Assembly (NCBI GenBank): GCA_036825435.1
Contig: DAISYG010000039.1
Location: 1-17,955, forward strand
Reading direction: 5' to 3'
Source: UBA931 sp036825435
Lineage (GTDB): Bacteria; Pseudomonadota; Gammaproteobacteria; Burkholderiales; Casimicrobiaceae
DNA: 17,955 nucleotides
A program made the translations under genes and the position numbers. Below the pieces are notes generated by a model, which did no database searches, was not told the DNA's origin, and saw only the letters and a program-made list of their open reading frames with translations. The stretch's first letter is position 1; the number at the start of each line of letters is the position of its first letter. Shown here one piece after another: positions 6,804-13,733 of this stretch.

Positions 6804-8954
6804 TCAGAATGTTTTCCGCGCACGTTGAACTTTGCGTACGCCGGAAACGCGACGCAGTGCACGCAAAACCTCGGCCAAGTGTTGCCGATTGCGGACATCC
6901 AACAGAAAACGAAACGTGACCGGTTCTTGCGGAGTCGTGCGATCAAGCCAAAGCTGCGTGATATTGGTATCGGTCTCGGTAATCGCGGTTGCCAGATCGG
7001 CGAGCAACCCCTGACGTTCTTTTGCCCACAGAACAATTTCAGAAGCATAACGCGCATCATCATCGGGCGGCCAGGTGACATCGATCAGCGCATTGTAGGG
7101 AGGTGTTTGTTGTTTCAGCACAACACAATCGCGAGCGTGTACTTCCAAACCCAACTCGGGGCGCATCCAGCCAATAATGGCTTCATGCGGTAGCGGACGA
7201 CAACATTCCGCATAGCGAAGCAAGGTGCTGCTGTCGCCAGACAAGCGCAGATTCTTTTTGCGCGTACTTTTTTTGAAGGGTTGTTCGCCGAGGCGTTCGA
7301 ACAGCGCTTGCGCGATGACGTAGGGCAGCATACGTCCGCGCCCGATTTCGATATGCAGATCCTTCAATGTTTTCAGTGAAAACGATTCCAACAGCGATTG
7401 CCAGAGATCGTCCGTCACGCGCTCGGGGCGAATCTTCAATGCCGCCAACGCATGTTGCAGCAGACGCTTGCCCAGCGTTTCGGCTTCACCCTCTTGCTGA
7501 TTGTTGAGGAAATGACGGATCGCGGAACGCGCGCGGCCGCTGACGACAAACGAAAGCCAGGTTGGGCTCGGATGCGTATCGGGATCGGTGATGATTTCCA
7601 CCTGACTGCCGTTGCGCAGCACCGTGCGCACCGGCATCGCTTCGTGATCGACGCGCGCACCGGCGCAATGATGACCGATGTCGGTGTGCACCGCATATGC
7701 GAAATCAAGCACCGTCGCACCGTGCGGCAGCGTGAAAATCTGTCCCTTGGGCGAGAACACATAAATCTCGTCGGGAAAAAGATCGCGTTTGATGTTATCG
7801 ACGAATTCGATCGAATCGCTTTCTGCGGGCATTTCCAACAAACCTTTGAGCCAGCGTCGCGTATTTTGTTGTGTCTCGATCAGATTGGTGAAATCCGTTG
7901 CCGAGTGATACATCCAGTATGAGGCGACGCCAGTTTCCGCGACCAGATTCATGTCGTGCGTGCGAATCTGCACATCGATAGGCATGCTGTTGGGGCCGAA
8001 CAGCGTCGTGTGCAGCGATTGATAACCATTGGCTTTGGGTAGTGCGATGTAATCCTTGAAACGTCCCGGCAGTGGTTTGAATATTTCATGGAGTACGCCG
8101 AGCACGGCATAACATTCTTCACGCTTTTCGGCGATGATGCGGATACCGTACGATTCCATCACCTGCTGGAAGCGAATGTGTTTTTCGCGCATCTTGTTGT
8201 ACGCGGAGTACGAAGTGCGTTCGCGGCTGGTGACTTCTGCCTTCAAACCACGTTGTTGCAGTTTCTCCCGAAACAGCGCGATGACGCCATCGACGACTTC
8301 CCGTCGCCCACGACGCACGTTTTCAATCGCATGTTCAATCGTGCGATGACGGAACGGGCGCAGATTTTGAAAACACAGATCGAGCAATCCCTGCCGCAGA
8401 GTATACAAGCCGAGGCGGTACGCGAGCGGCACATAAATGTCGTAGGTTTCGCGGGCGATGCGCTGACGTTTGTCGAGACGGATCGGCCCCAGCGTTTGCA
8501 TATTGTGAAAACGGTCGGCGAGTTTGATCAGAATCACGCGCACGTCGCGCGCCATCGCCAGCAGCATTTTGCGGAAGTTTTCCGCTTGCGCTTCCTTGTA
8601 CGATGAAAATTCGAGCTTATCAAGCTTGGATACCGCCGACACCAGATCAGCGACGACAGGACCGAATTCATTGAACAAATCGTCTTTGCTGATGCCGGTA
8701 TCTTCAAGCACGTCGTGCAGCAATGCCGACGCCAACGCCGTCACGTCGAGCTGCCAACCGGCGAGCGTCATGGTGACGGCTAGGGGATGCGTGATATACG
8801 GTTCGCCGGAGATGCGCTTCTGTCCTTCATGCGCGCGCGCGGCAAACTGATACGCGCGCTCGACCAGCGCGACATCGTCGTCAGACAGGTATTGACGCAG
8901 CCGTCCAAACAGAAGCGAAGCAGAAACATCAACGGGGTTGGCGACGGCGGTCAT
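6804..8954 (-). CDS. spoT: bifunctional (p)ppGpp synthetase/hydrolase, SpoT/Rel family
   Basis: A 716-residue stringent-response enzyme. Order: HD hydrolase (about 25-200), synthetase (about 240-350), TGS (394-456), helical and zinc-finger-like region (CC at 584-585, C610) and ACT (about 636-712). The hydrolase residues appear intact: THP (55-57), HD (80-81), ED (84-85), and LADRFHN with D147 and N151. RFKD (298-301) is the RXKD signature of bifunctional enzymes, and NGYQSLHT (309-316) is intact. Two synthetase acids differ from the family: the conserved Asp is Glu267 and the Glu of the EVQIRT motif is Asp327, checked at codon level. An upstream in-frame start (9026) would add 24 unconserved residues, so I prefer the ATG at 8954 before MTAVANP. 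It lies 93 bases downstream of rpoZ. Confidence 0.96.
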   Translation of the reverse strand: MTAVANPVDVSASLLFGRLRQYLSDDDVALVERAYQFAARAHEGQKRISGEPYITHPLAVTMTLAGWQLDVTALASALLHDVLEDTGISKDDLFNEFGPVVADLVSAVSKLDKLEFSSYKEAQAENFRKMLLAMARDVRVILIKLADRFHNMQTLGPIRLDKRQRIARETYDIYVPLAYRLGLYTLRQGLLDLCFQNLRPFRHRTIEHAIENVRRGRREVVDGVIALFREKLQQRGLKAEVTSRERTSYSAYNKMREKHIRFQQVMESYGIRIIAEKREECYAVLGVLHEIFKPLPGRFKDYIALPKANGYQSLHTTLFGPNSMPIDVQIRTHDMNLVAETGVASYWMYHSATDFTNLIETQQNTRRWLKGLLEMPAESDSIEFVDNIKRDLFPDEIYVFSPKGQIFTLPHGATVLDFAYAVHTDIGHHCAGARVDHEAMPVRTVLRNGSQVEIITDPDTHPSPTWLSFVVSGRARSAIRHFLNNQQEGEAETLGKRLLQHALAALKIRPERVTDDLWQSLLESFSLKTLKDLHIEIGRGRMLPYVIAQALFERLGEQPFKKSTRKKNLRLSGDSSTLLRYAECCRPLPHEAIIGWMRPELGLEVHARDCVVLKQQTPPYNALIDVTWPPDDDARYASEIVLWAKERQGLLADLATAITETDTNITQLWLDRTTPQEPVTFRFLLDVRNRQHLAEVLRALRRVSGVRKVQRARKTF

Positions 8955-9047
8955 AGCGATCTCACGGTGTTGCGGATGATCGCCAACGATAACGCGTTGT
9001 CCACGGCGGACTACGGTCAACAACAAAACCGCAGACGCGCCTTCCCA

Positions 9048-9470
9048 TTACGGTTGCTCGTCTTTGGGCGGCAGAATGCCTTCAGTCGTGGTCAGGAAAG
9101 GCAAATCTTCCACCGTCAGCGGCGCGGGTTCGCTGATTGGCGCAAACGTGAATGTCGGTGGAGCGACTTTCTCGTCAGATTCAGCTTCTTCGGTTTCCGT
9201 CGCGTCGGCAGTGTGATCCTGACGAGGGGGTATGAACAGATTTTCCTCACTCAACATGATGCGGTTGCCGACCTGCTTGTCGAGCATTTCGCGGCCGATT
9301 TTTCCCGTCGCGATTTCGCGCAACGCGATGACTGTCGGCTTGTCGCGATCGGGATCGATCAGCGGTTGCGCGCCGGTCGAAAGCAAGCGCGCGCGGTTGG
9401 CGGCAGCCAGCGTCAGTTCAAAACGATTCGGAATTTTCTGCAAACAATCTTCAATCGTGATACGTGCCAT
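9048..9470 (-). CDS. rpoZ: RNA polymerase omega subunit with long C-terminal extension
   Basis: Residues 1-65 are a canonical omega: MARITIEDCLQKIPNRFELT, AANRAR (24-29) and TVIALREIATGKI (46-58). Omega helps fold and hold the beta' subunit and, in E. coli, forms a ppGpp site with it. The usual protein has roughly 65-90 residues; this has 140. The extra part (about 75-140) is acidic and rich in Pro, Thr and Glu (TETEEAESDEK, then APPTFTFAPISEPAPL) and probably disordered. The frame is closed cleanly by a stop, with no sign that the tail is a frameshift into spoT. It is nine bases downstream of gmk and 93 upstream of spoT, the standard gmk-rpoZ-spoT order. Confidence 0.95.
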   Translation of the reverse strand: MARITIEDCLQKIPNRFELTLAAANRARLLSTGAQPLIDPDRDKPTVIALREIATGKIGREMLDKQVGNRIMLSEENLFIPPRQDHTADATETEEAESDEKVAPPTFTFAPISEPAPLTVEDLPFLTTTEGILPPKDEQP

Positions 9471-9479
9471 AGGTTTCTC

Positions 9480-10136
9480 TTAATGTTCAAAATCGGGTGA
9501 AATCAATTCACGCAACAACGGAGCGTGGCGGATACGCTGTCGCGTCGACAACAGCCGCGCACTGCGCACAATCGCCGCCAGATCGTCGCTGGCGGCGGAA
9601 AAGTCTTGATTGATAATAACATAATCAAAATCGACATAATGTCTGAATTCGTGACGAACGGCAGCCAAACGGCGCGCAATGACATCAGCAGAATCCTGCC
9701 CGCGTTTTTCCAACCGCTCGCGCAGCACCTCAAGCGACGGCGGCAGGATGAAAATCTGGATGCTGTCCGGAAATGCGTGGCGAATCTGTGCCGCGCCCTG
9801 CCAGTCGATTTCCAACAAAATATCCTGTCCCGTTTCGAGTTGTTGCTGCAGCCAGCTTGCCGATGTGGCGTACCAGTTCCCATAAACACAGGCTTCTTCG
9901 AGAAACTCACCGGCTTCGCGCAATTCTTCAAAACGCTTTTCATCGACAAAATGATAATGGATGCCATTCTGTTCATTCGGACGCGGCGGGCGCGTGGTGT
10001 ATGAAACGGATAAACGAATGTCCGGCTCGCGCGCCAGCAGCGCATGCACCAAGCTGGTTTTGCCCGAGCCGGTGGGCGCGGCAAGCACGAAAAGACAGCC
10101 AAAAGAAACGGAAGAAGATGTGTTCGTCATGGTCAT
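9480..10136 (-). CDS. gmk: guanylate kinase
   Basis: A 218-residue enzyme phosphorylating GMP to GDP, feeding GTP and (p)ppGpp pools. The P-loop is APTGSGKTS (20-28), a variant of the common GPSGAGKSS. The GMP-binding segment is SVSYTTRPPRPNEQNGIHYHF (43-63), with IDWQGAAQIR at 110-119 and the lid arginines at about 141-156. The start at 10136 is chosen because it is the first ATG after the yicC stop (10 bases away). The next Met, two codons on, is equally possible. An earlier TTG at 10184 would overlap yicC and is unlikely. No strong ribosome site is visible, so coupling to yicC is probable. Its position upstream of rpoZ and spoT is the conserved order. Confidence 0.96.
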   Translation of the reverse strand: MTMTNTSSSVSFGCLFVLAAPTGSGKTSLVHALLAREPDIRLSVSYTTRPPRPNEQNGIHYHFVDEKRFEELREAGEFLEEACVYGNWYATSASWLQQQLETGQDILLEIDWQGAAQIRHAFPDSIQIFILPPSLEVLRERLEKRGQDSADVIARRLAAVRHEFRHYVDFDYVIINQDFSAASDDLAAIVRSARLLSTRQRIRHAPLLRELISPDFEH

Positions 10137-10146
10137 GAATGATAGG

Positions 10147-11052
10147 TTATTCGATATTCTGGATTTGTTCACGCATTTGTTCAATCAAAACCTTGATTTC
10201 GAGTGCGATTTGCGACAATTCAGGGTCAACCGACTTGGCACCGAGGGTATTCGCTTCGCGGAGTAACTCCTGAACAAGGAAATCGAGCCGTTTGCCGCGT
10301 GAGCCGTTCACGGTTTGTCCGGGAATTTTCGTCAATTTATCGGCATTCGCACCGAGAACGCGACGAATTTCGGTGACATGTGCAGTGAGTCTGTCCACTT
10401 CTTCGCTGATTTCGATGCGCGCGGCAAAAAGTGCCAGTTCCTGACGCAGCCGCTCTTCGTCAGGATCGAGGTGCGCGTCGCACAAGCGCTGCGCCAACCG
10501 CGCTTTGTAGGCGTCGTGGATCACTGGAATACGTGGCATGACGCCACGCACCAGATTTTCGATCGCCGCACAGCTTTCCAGCAAAATCGCACCGAGCTTT
10601 TCGCCTTCACGAACGCGGCTGGCGGCGAATTCCCGCCAAGCGTCATCGAAAGCGGCAAGCGCGGCGGCGATCAATTCTTCGGGTTTTTCCCGCGGTGCGG
10701 TCAACACACCCGGCCAGCGCAGAATATCAGCGACGGACAGCGGGCGTGCATTTGCCTTGAGTGTCAGAACGGCACATTCTGCCGCCAGCAGCGTCTGAAT
10801 TTGCGTCGGATCGGGCGTGATTGCGTTGGCTGCGGCGCGTTGCGTGAATTGAATGCGGCAATCGATTTTTCCGCGCTTCATGCCTCGGGCAATGCGTTCG
10901 CGTAACATCGGCTCCAATTGACGCAGTTCTTCCGGTAACTTGAATAAAGCGTCGAAAAAACGGTGATTGACGGCGCGTAAGTCAACCATCAGCGTCCATT
11001 TTTCGGTGTTGCATTCGGCGGAACCGAAGCCTGTCATACTGTAGATGTCCAT
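10147..11052 (-). CDS. yicC: YicC-family endoribonuclease
   Basis: A 301-residue protein with the family start MDIYSMTGFGSAE, the LRAVNHRFFDALFKLP segment (26-41), and the conserved C-terminus KRLDFLVQELLREANTLGAK followed by EIKVLIEQMREQIQNIE. E. coli YicC is an endoribonuclease implicated in small-RNA decay. This copy is slightly longer than the 287-residue E. coli form, partly from a short loop before GKRLDFL (ANADKLTKIPGQTVNGSR). It is the first gene of the minus-strand block and is divergent from the protein kinase. The leader has an A-run directly before the ATG but no clear Shine-Dalgarno. Confidence 0.93.
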   Translation of the reverse strand: MDIYSMTGFGSAECNTEKWTLMVDLRAVNHRFFDALFKLPEELRQLEPMLRERIARGMKRGKIDCRIQFTQRAAANAITPDPTQIQTLLAAECAVLTLKANARPLSVADILRWPGVLTAPREKPEELIAAALAAFDDAWREFAASRVREGEKLGAILLESCAAIENLVRGVMPRIPVIHDAYKARLAQRLCDAHLDPDEERLRQELALFAARIEISEEVDRLTAHVTEIRRVLGANADKLTKIPGQTVNGSRGKRLDFLVQELLREANTLGAKSVDPELSQIALEIKVLIEQMREQIQNIE

Positions 11053-11073
11053 TTTTTTACTTAATGTCTGCGT

Positions 11074-11125
11074 TTGAAAGTTGATTCTTACTTTACTTTA
11101 TTCGGATAGACAAGGAAAATCACAA
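11074..11125. promoter_or_regulatory. candidate face-to-face divergent promoters for the kinase block and yicC
   Basis: On the plus strand TTGAAA (11074-11079) is followed after 17 bases by TTTATT (11097-11102). On the minus strand TTGTGA (11120-11125) is followed after 17 bases by AATAAA, which is the same hexamer, 11097-11102, read on the other strand. Each -10 matches the consensus at 4 of 6 positions. The 114-base region (11053-11166) is AT-rich and is the only place where divergent promoters could sit. The matches are by eye. Confidence 0.3.
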
Positions 11126-11166
11126 ATTTGCCGCCAAAAAACATTTATTAACCTCATGTTTCTATC

Positions 11167-12108
11167 ATGGCTGTAGCCAAAAACCAAGCGCTTCCTCCGG
11201 GATACCGATTATTGAACTACCGCATCGAGCAGCAGATCAGCCGAGGCGGGTTTTCGATCGTGTACCGCGCGACTGATCAATACGGCGAAGTCGTGGCGAT
11301 CAAGGAGTACATGCCGGCGACGCTTGGTCTGCGCATGGAGGGCGATATTATCCGCGCCAGTTGCGTGGAGAATCTGACCACGTTCCGCTACGGGATGAAA
11401 TGTTTTTTCGAAGAAGGCAAAGCGCTGGCGCGCATTGATCATCCGAATGTGGTGCGGGTATTGAATTTTTTCCGTGCCAACGAAACGGTTTACATGGTGA
11501 TGCGCTATGAGAACGGGCGCACGCTGCAACAGCACATTCAGATCAAGCAGGATAAATTGTCGGAGCGTTTCATTCGCGGCGTGTTCATTCGCCTGCTTAA
11601 CGGTCTGCGCGAAGTGCATACGCATCGCCTGCTGCATCTCGATCTGAAGCCTGCCAATATTTATTTGCGCACCAACGGCACGCCGGTGTTGCTCGACTTC
11701 GGCGCCGCGCAACAGACCTTGTCGAGCACCAACGGTCAATTTGCGCCGATGTACACGCCGGGTTTCGCCGCGCCGGAACAATATCAGCGCGACGTTACCA
11801 AGCTGGGTCCGTGGACGGACATTTACGGCGTGGGCGCGTCGATGTTCGCCTGTCTTGCTGGCTTTGCGCCGCAGGCGGCGGACGCACGAATGAAGGAGGA
11901 TCATCTGATCACGGCGCGCAAACTCTGGTCCGGACGATATTCGAATACGCTGCTGCACGTGATCGACCGCTGTCTGGAGCTCGACCCGATGCGCCGTCCG
12001 CAAAGTTTGCTCACCTTGCAAAAAGTATTGTTGTCCACAGCGGAAGAAAAACCGAAGGCGGGATTTTTAAGCAATATTCGCAGTTCTTTATTTAACAAAC
12101 GGGGATAA
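11167..12108 (+). CDS. soluble Hanks-type serine/threonine protein kinase
   Basis: A 313-residue protein, essentially only a kinase domain, with no transmembrane or extracytoplasmic sensor. Motifs are the glycine loop SRGGFSIVY (25-33), VAIKEY with the ATP-binding Lys at 46, the catalytic loop HLDLKPAN (157-164) with catalytic Asp159 and Asn164, DFG (177-179) and APE (202-204). The catalytic loop has Leu instead of the usual Arg (HRD), so it is a non-RD kinase, not expected to need activation-loop phosphorylation in the classical way. The C-terminal 25 residues are basic with hydrophobic residues (GFLSNIRSSLFNKRG). It is first in the plus-strand block, 7 bases before a PP2C phosphatase, its presumed antagonist. 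Substrates are unknown. Confidence 0.93.
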   Translation: MAVAKNQALPPGYRLLNYRIEQQISRGGFSIVYRATDQYGEVVAIKEYMPATLGLRMEGDIIRASCVENLTTFRYGMKCFFEEGKALARIDHPNVVRVLNFFRANETVYMVMRYENGRTLQQHIQIKQDKLSERFIRGVFIRLLNGLREVHTHRLLHLDLKPANIYLRTNGTPVLLDFGAAQQTLSSTNGQFAPMYTPGFAAPEQYQRDVTKLGPWTDIYGVGASMFACLAGFAPQAADARMKEDHLITARKLWSGRYSNTLLHVIDRCLELDPMRRPQSLLTLQKVLLSTAEEKPKAGFLSNIRSSLFNKRG

Positions 12109-12115
12109 TCGCCAG

Positions 12116-13042
12116 ATGTCAGGGATGCGCTTCACCATTTTTCAGGATTCCCGCAAGGGTGCGCGAAAGGTCAACCAGGATCGGATCGCGTACATTTACA
12201 GCCGCGACAGTTTGCTGATGGTGCTTGCCGATGGGATGGGTGGACACAACGGCGGCGAAATTGCCGCGCAAATCGCCGTACGTTTGTTTGCCGAACGTTT
12301 TCAGCAGGAAGCGCAGCCGATTTTACCGAACCCTTTTGAATTTCTTCACGACACCATGCGCCGCATTCACGCGGCGCTCGGTTCGTACGCGCGTCAATTT
12401 TCATTGGTGGAAACGCCGCGTACCACTTGCGTTGCCGCCATTGTGCAATCCGGCTACGCGTATTGGGCACACGCTGGCGATTCGCGGTTGTATCTTTTTC
12501 GTCATGGCGAATTGTTTGCGAACACCAAGGATCATTCCAAAGTGCAATATTTGATGGATCGCGGATTGATCACCGAAGAAGAAGCGGCGGTGCATCCCGA
12601 GCGCAACCGTATTTACAGTTGTCTCGGCGGCGTGATTGAGCCGGTGATTGATTTGTCGCGGCGCACGACATTGAATAATAACGACGTGATTCTGATGTGT
12701 TCCGATGGATTTTGGGGCGTGATGCCGACGCAGGACATCATCGACAACCTCGCATCGGCGCCGCTTTTGCAGGCTGCGCCGAACATGATGCGCGAAGCGC
12801 AGAAACGCGGCGGTGCCGATGGTGACAACCTGTCAACGATCATCATGCGTTGGGACACCAGCCGTGTTGAGGATACGGAAACCACCGAAACCAGTTCGCT
12901 GAGTCCGGGCGAGTTTTCAACACAATTGGACGAAACCGTCGTGCTCAATGAAACGGAAAAAGACATGAGCGCGCTTTCCGACAATGAAATTGAGCGGGCG
13001 ATTGCCGAGATTCAAGAGACCATCCGCAAGTTCCGCCGTTAA
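12116..13042 (+). CDS. PP2C-family serine/threonine phosphatase
   Basis: A 308-residue cytosolic phosphatase that presumably reverses the adjacent kinase. Metal-binding motifs are present in order: NQDR (20-23), DGMGGH (39-44), GDSR (121-124), SDGFWG (196-201) and GDN (236-238). The catalytic domain ends near 247. A 60-residue tail follows, rich in Thr, Ser and Glu (VEDTETTETSSLSPGE, then LDETVVLNETEKD) and ending in a short basic helix (IERAIAEIQETIRKFRR). The tail is not part of the PP2C fold and is a candidate phosphorylation or docking segment. The start chosen is the first ATG, 7 bases after the kinase stop. An ATG three codons later is possible. Confidence 0.94.
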   Translation: MSGMRFTIFQDSRKGARKVNQDRIAYIYSRDSLLMVLADGMGGHNGGEIAAQIAVRLFAERFQQEAQPILPNPFEFLHDTMRRIHAALGSYARQFSLVETPRTTCVAAIVQSGYAYWAHAGDSRLYLFRHGELFANTKDHSKVQYLMDRGLITEEEAAVHPERNRIYSCLGGVIEPVIDLSRRTTLNNNDVILMCSDGFWGVMPTQDIIDNLASAPLLQAAPNMMREAQKRGGADGDNLSTIIMRWDTSRVEDTETTETSSLSPGEFSTQLDETVVLNETEKDMSALSDNEIERAIAEIQETIRKFRR

Positions 13043-13049
13043 AGAGTTT

Positions 13050-13733
13050 ATGCGTCAAATCATCATCGACACCGAAACGACCGGACTTGACCCAGCTCAG
13101 GGACATCGCGTGATTGAACTCGCCGCGATTGAAATGGTGTCGCGTCGCATCACCGGCGAATTGCGCCATTGGTATTTTAACCCCGAACGTGAAATCGACG
13201 ATGACGCGGCGGATGTACACGGTATGCGCTGGGAAGACTTGCGCGACGAGCCATTGTTCGCCGAAAAAGCCGATGAGTTCCTGGGTTTCTGTCGCGGCGC
13301 TGAATGGATCATTCACAACGCCAGCTTTGATCTAGCGTTTCTGGATGCCGAACTGGCGCGCGCGCAAAAACCGCCGTGTCAAACGGTGTACGGCAACGTG
13401 ATCGACACGTTGGCGGAGGCACGCAAACAATTTCCGGGCAAACGCAATTCACTGGACGCGCTGTGCGAACGCTTCGGCATTTCCAACGAGCACCGAACAT
13501 TGCACGGCGCTTGTCTCGACGCGCAGTTGTTGGCGGAGGTTTATCTGGCACTGACACGCGGTCAGGAATCGCTGACGATCGCGCCGGTCGAAACGCGCGC
13601 GGCACGGCGCAACACCGACGCACCGCAACATGTGAAGGTGCTCAAAGCGTCAGACGACGAATGCGCAGAGCACGAAACGTATCTTGCCGAACTTCGTCGA
13701 AACGGCGCGTGCCTGTGGTCGGAAAAACCATAA
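13050..13733 (+). CDS. dnaQ: DnaQ-like 3'-5' exonuclease (DNA polymerase III epsilon subunit)
   Basis: A 227-residue DEDDh exonuclease. The active-site residues are D7 and E9 (IIIDTETTG), D94 in HNASFDLAFLD, and H152 and D157 in LHGACLDAQL. The sequence resembles the replicative epsilon proofreading subunit more than RNase T or ExoX, including GHRVIELAAIEMVSRRITG and NSLDALCERFGI. The tail after about 175 would hold the polymerase-alpha-binding segment and differs from E. coli. The reading frame is open further upstream into the phosphatase gene, but homology begins at MRQIIIDTETTG, and this ATG is 7 bases after the phosphatase stop. In many relatives dnaQ neighbours rnhA; here it does not. 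The stop overlaps the next start (TAATG). Confidence 0.9.
   Translation: MRQIIIDTETTGLDPAQGHRVIELAAIEMVSRRITGELRHWYFNPEREIDDDAADVHGMRWEDLRDEPLFAEKADEFLGFCRGAEWIIHNASFDLAFLDAELARAQKPPCQTVYGNVIDTLAEARKQFPGKRNSLDALCERFGISNEHRTLHGACLDAQLLAEVYLALTRGQESLTIAPVETRAARRNTDAPQHVKVLKASDDECAEHETYLAELRRNGACLWSEKP

Noticed and set aside
8955..9026. Longer SpoT start adding 24 residues (MLLTVVRRGQ...)
   Set aside because: The extra residues are not family-like, and the ATG at 8954 begins the natural N-terminus.
8787..9500. 237-residue plus-strand open frame across spoT, rpoZ and gmk
   Set aside because: It spans three convincing minus-strand genes and their spacers, with no domain signal.
10137..10184. TTG start for guanylate kinase
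   Set aside because: It would overlap yicC and adds an unconserved leader; ATG codons at 10136 and 10130 fit better.
13376..13732. 119-residue upstream extension in frame with the DsbD-like protein
   Set aside because: It lies wholly inside dnaQ in another frame, is Arg-rich without homology, and the signal peptide begins after the ATG at 13733.
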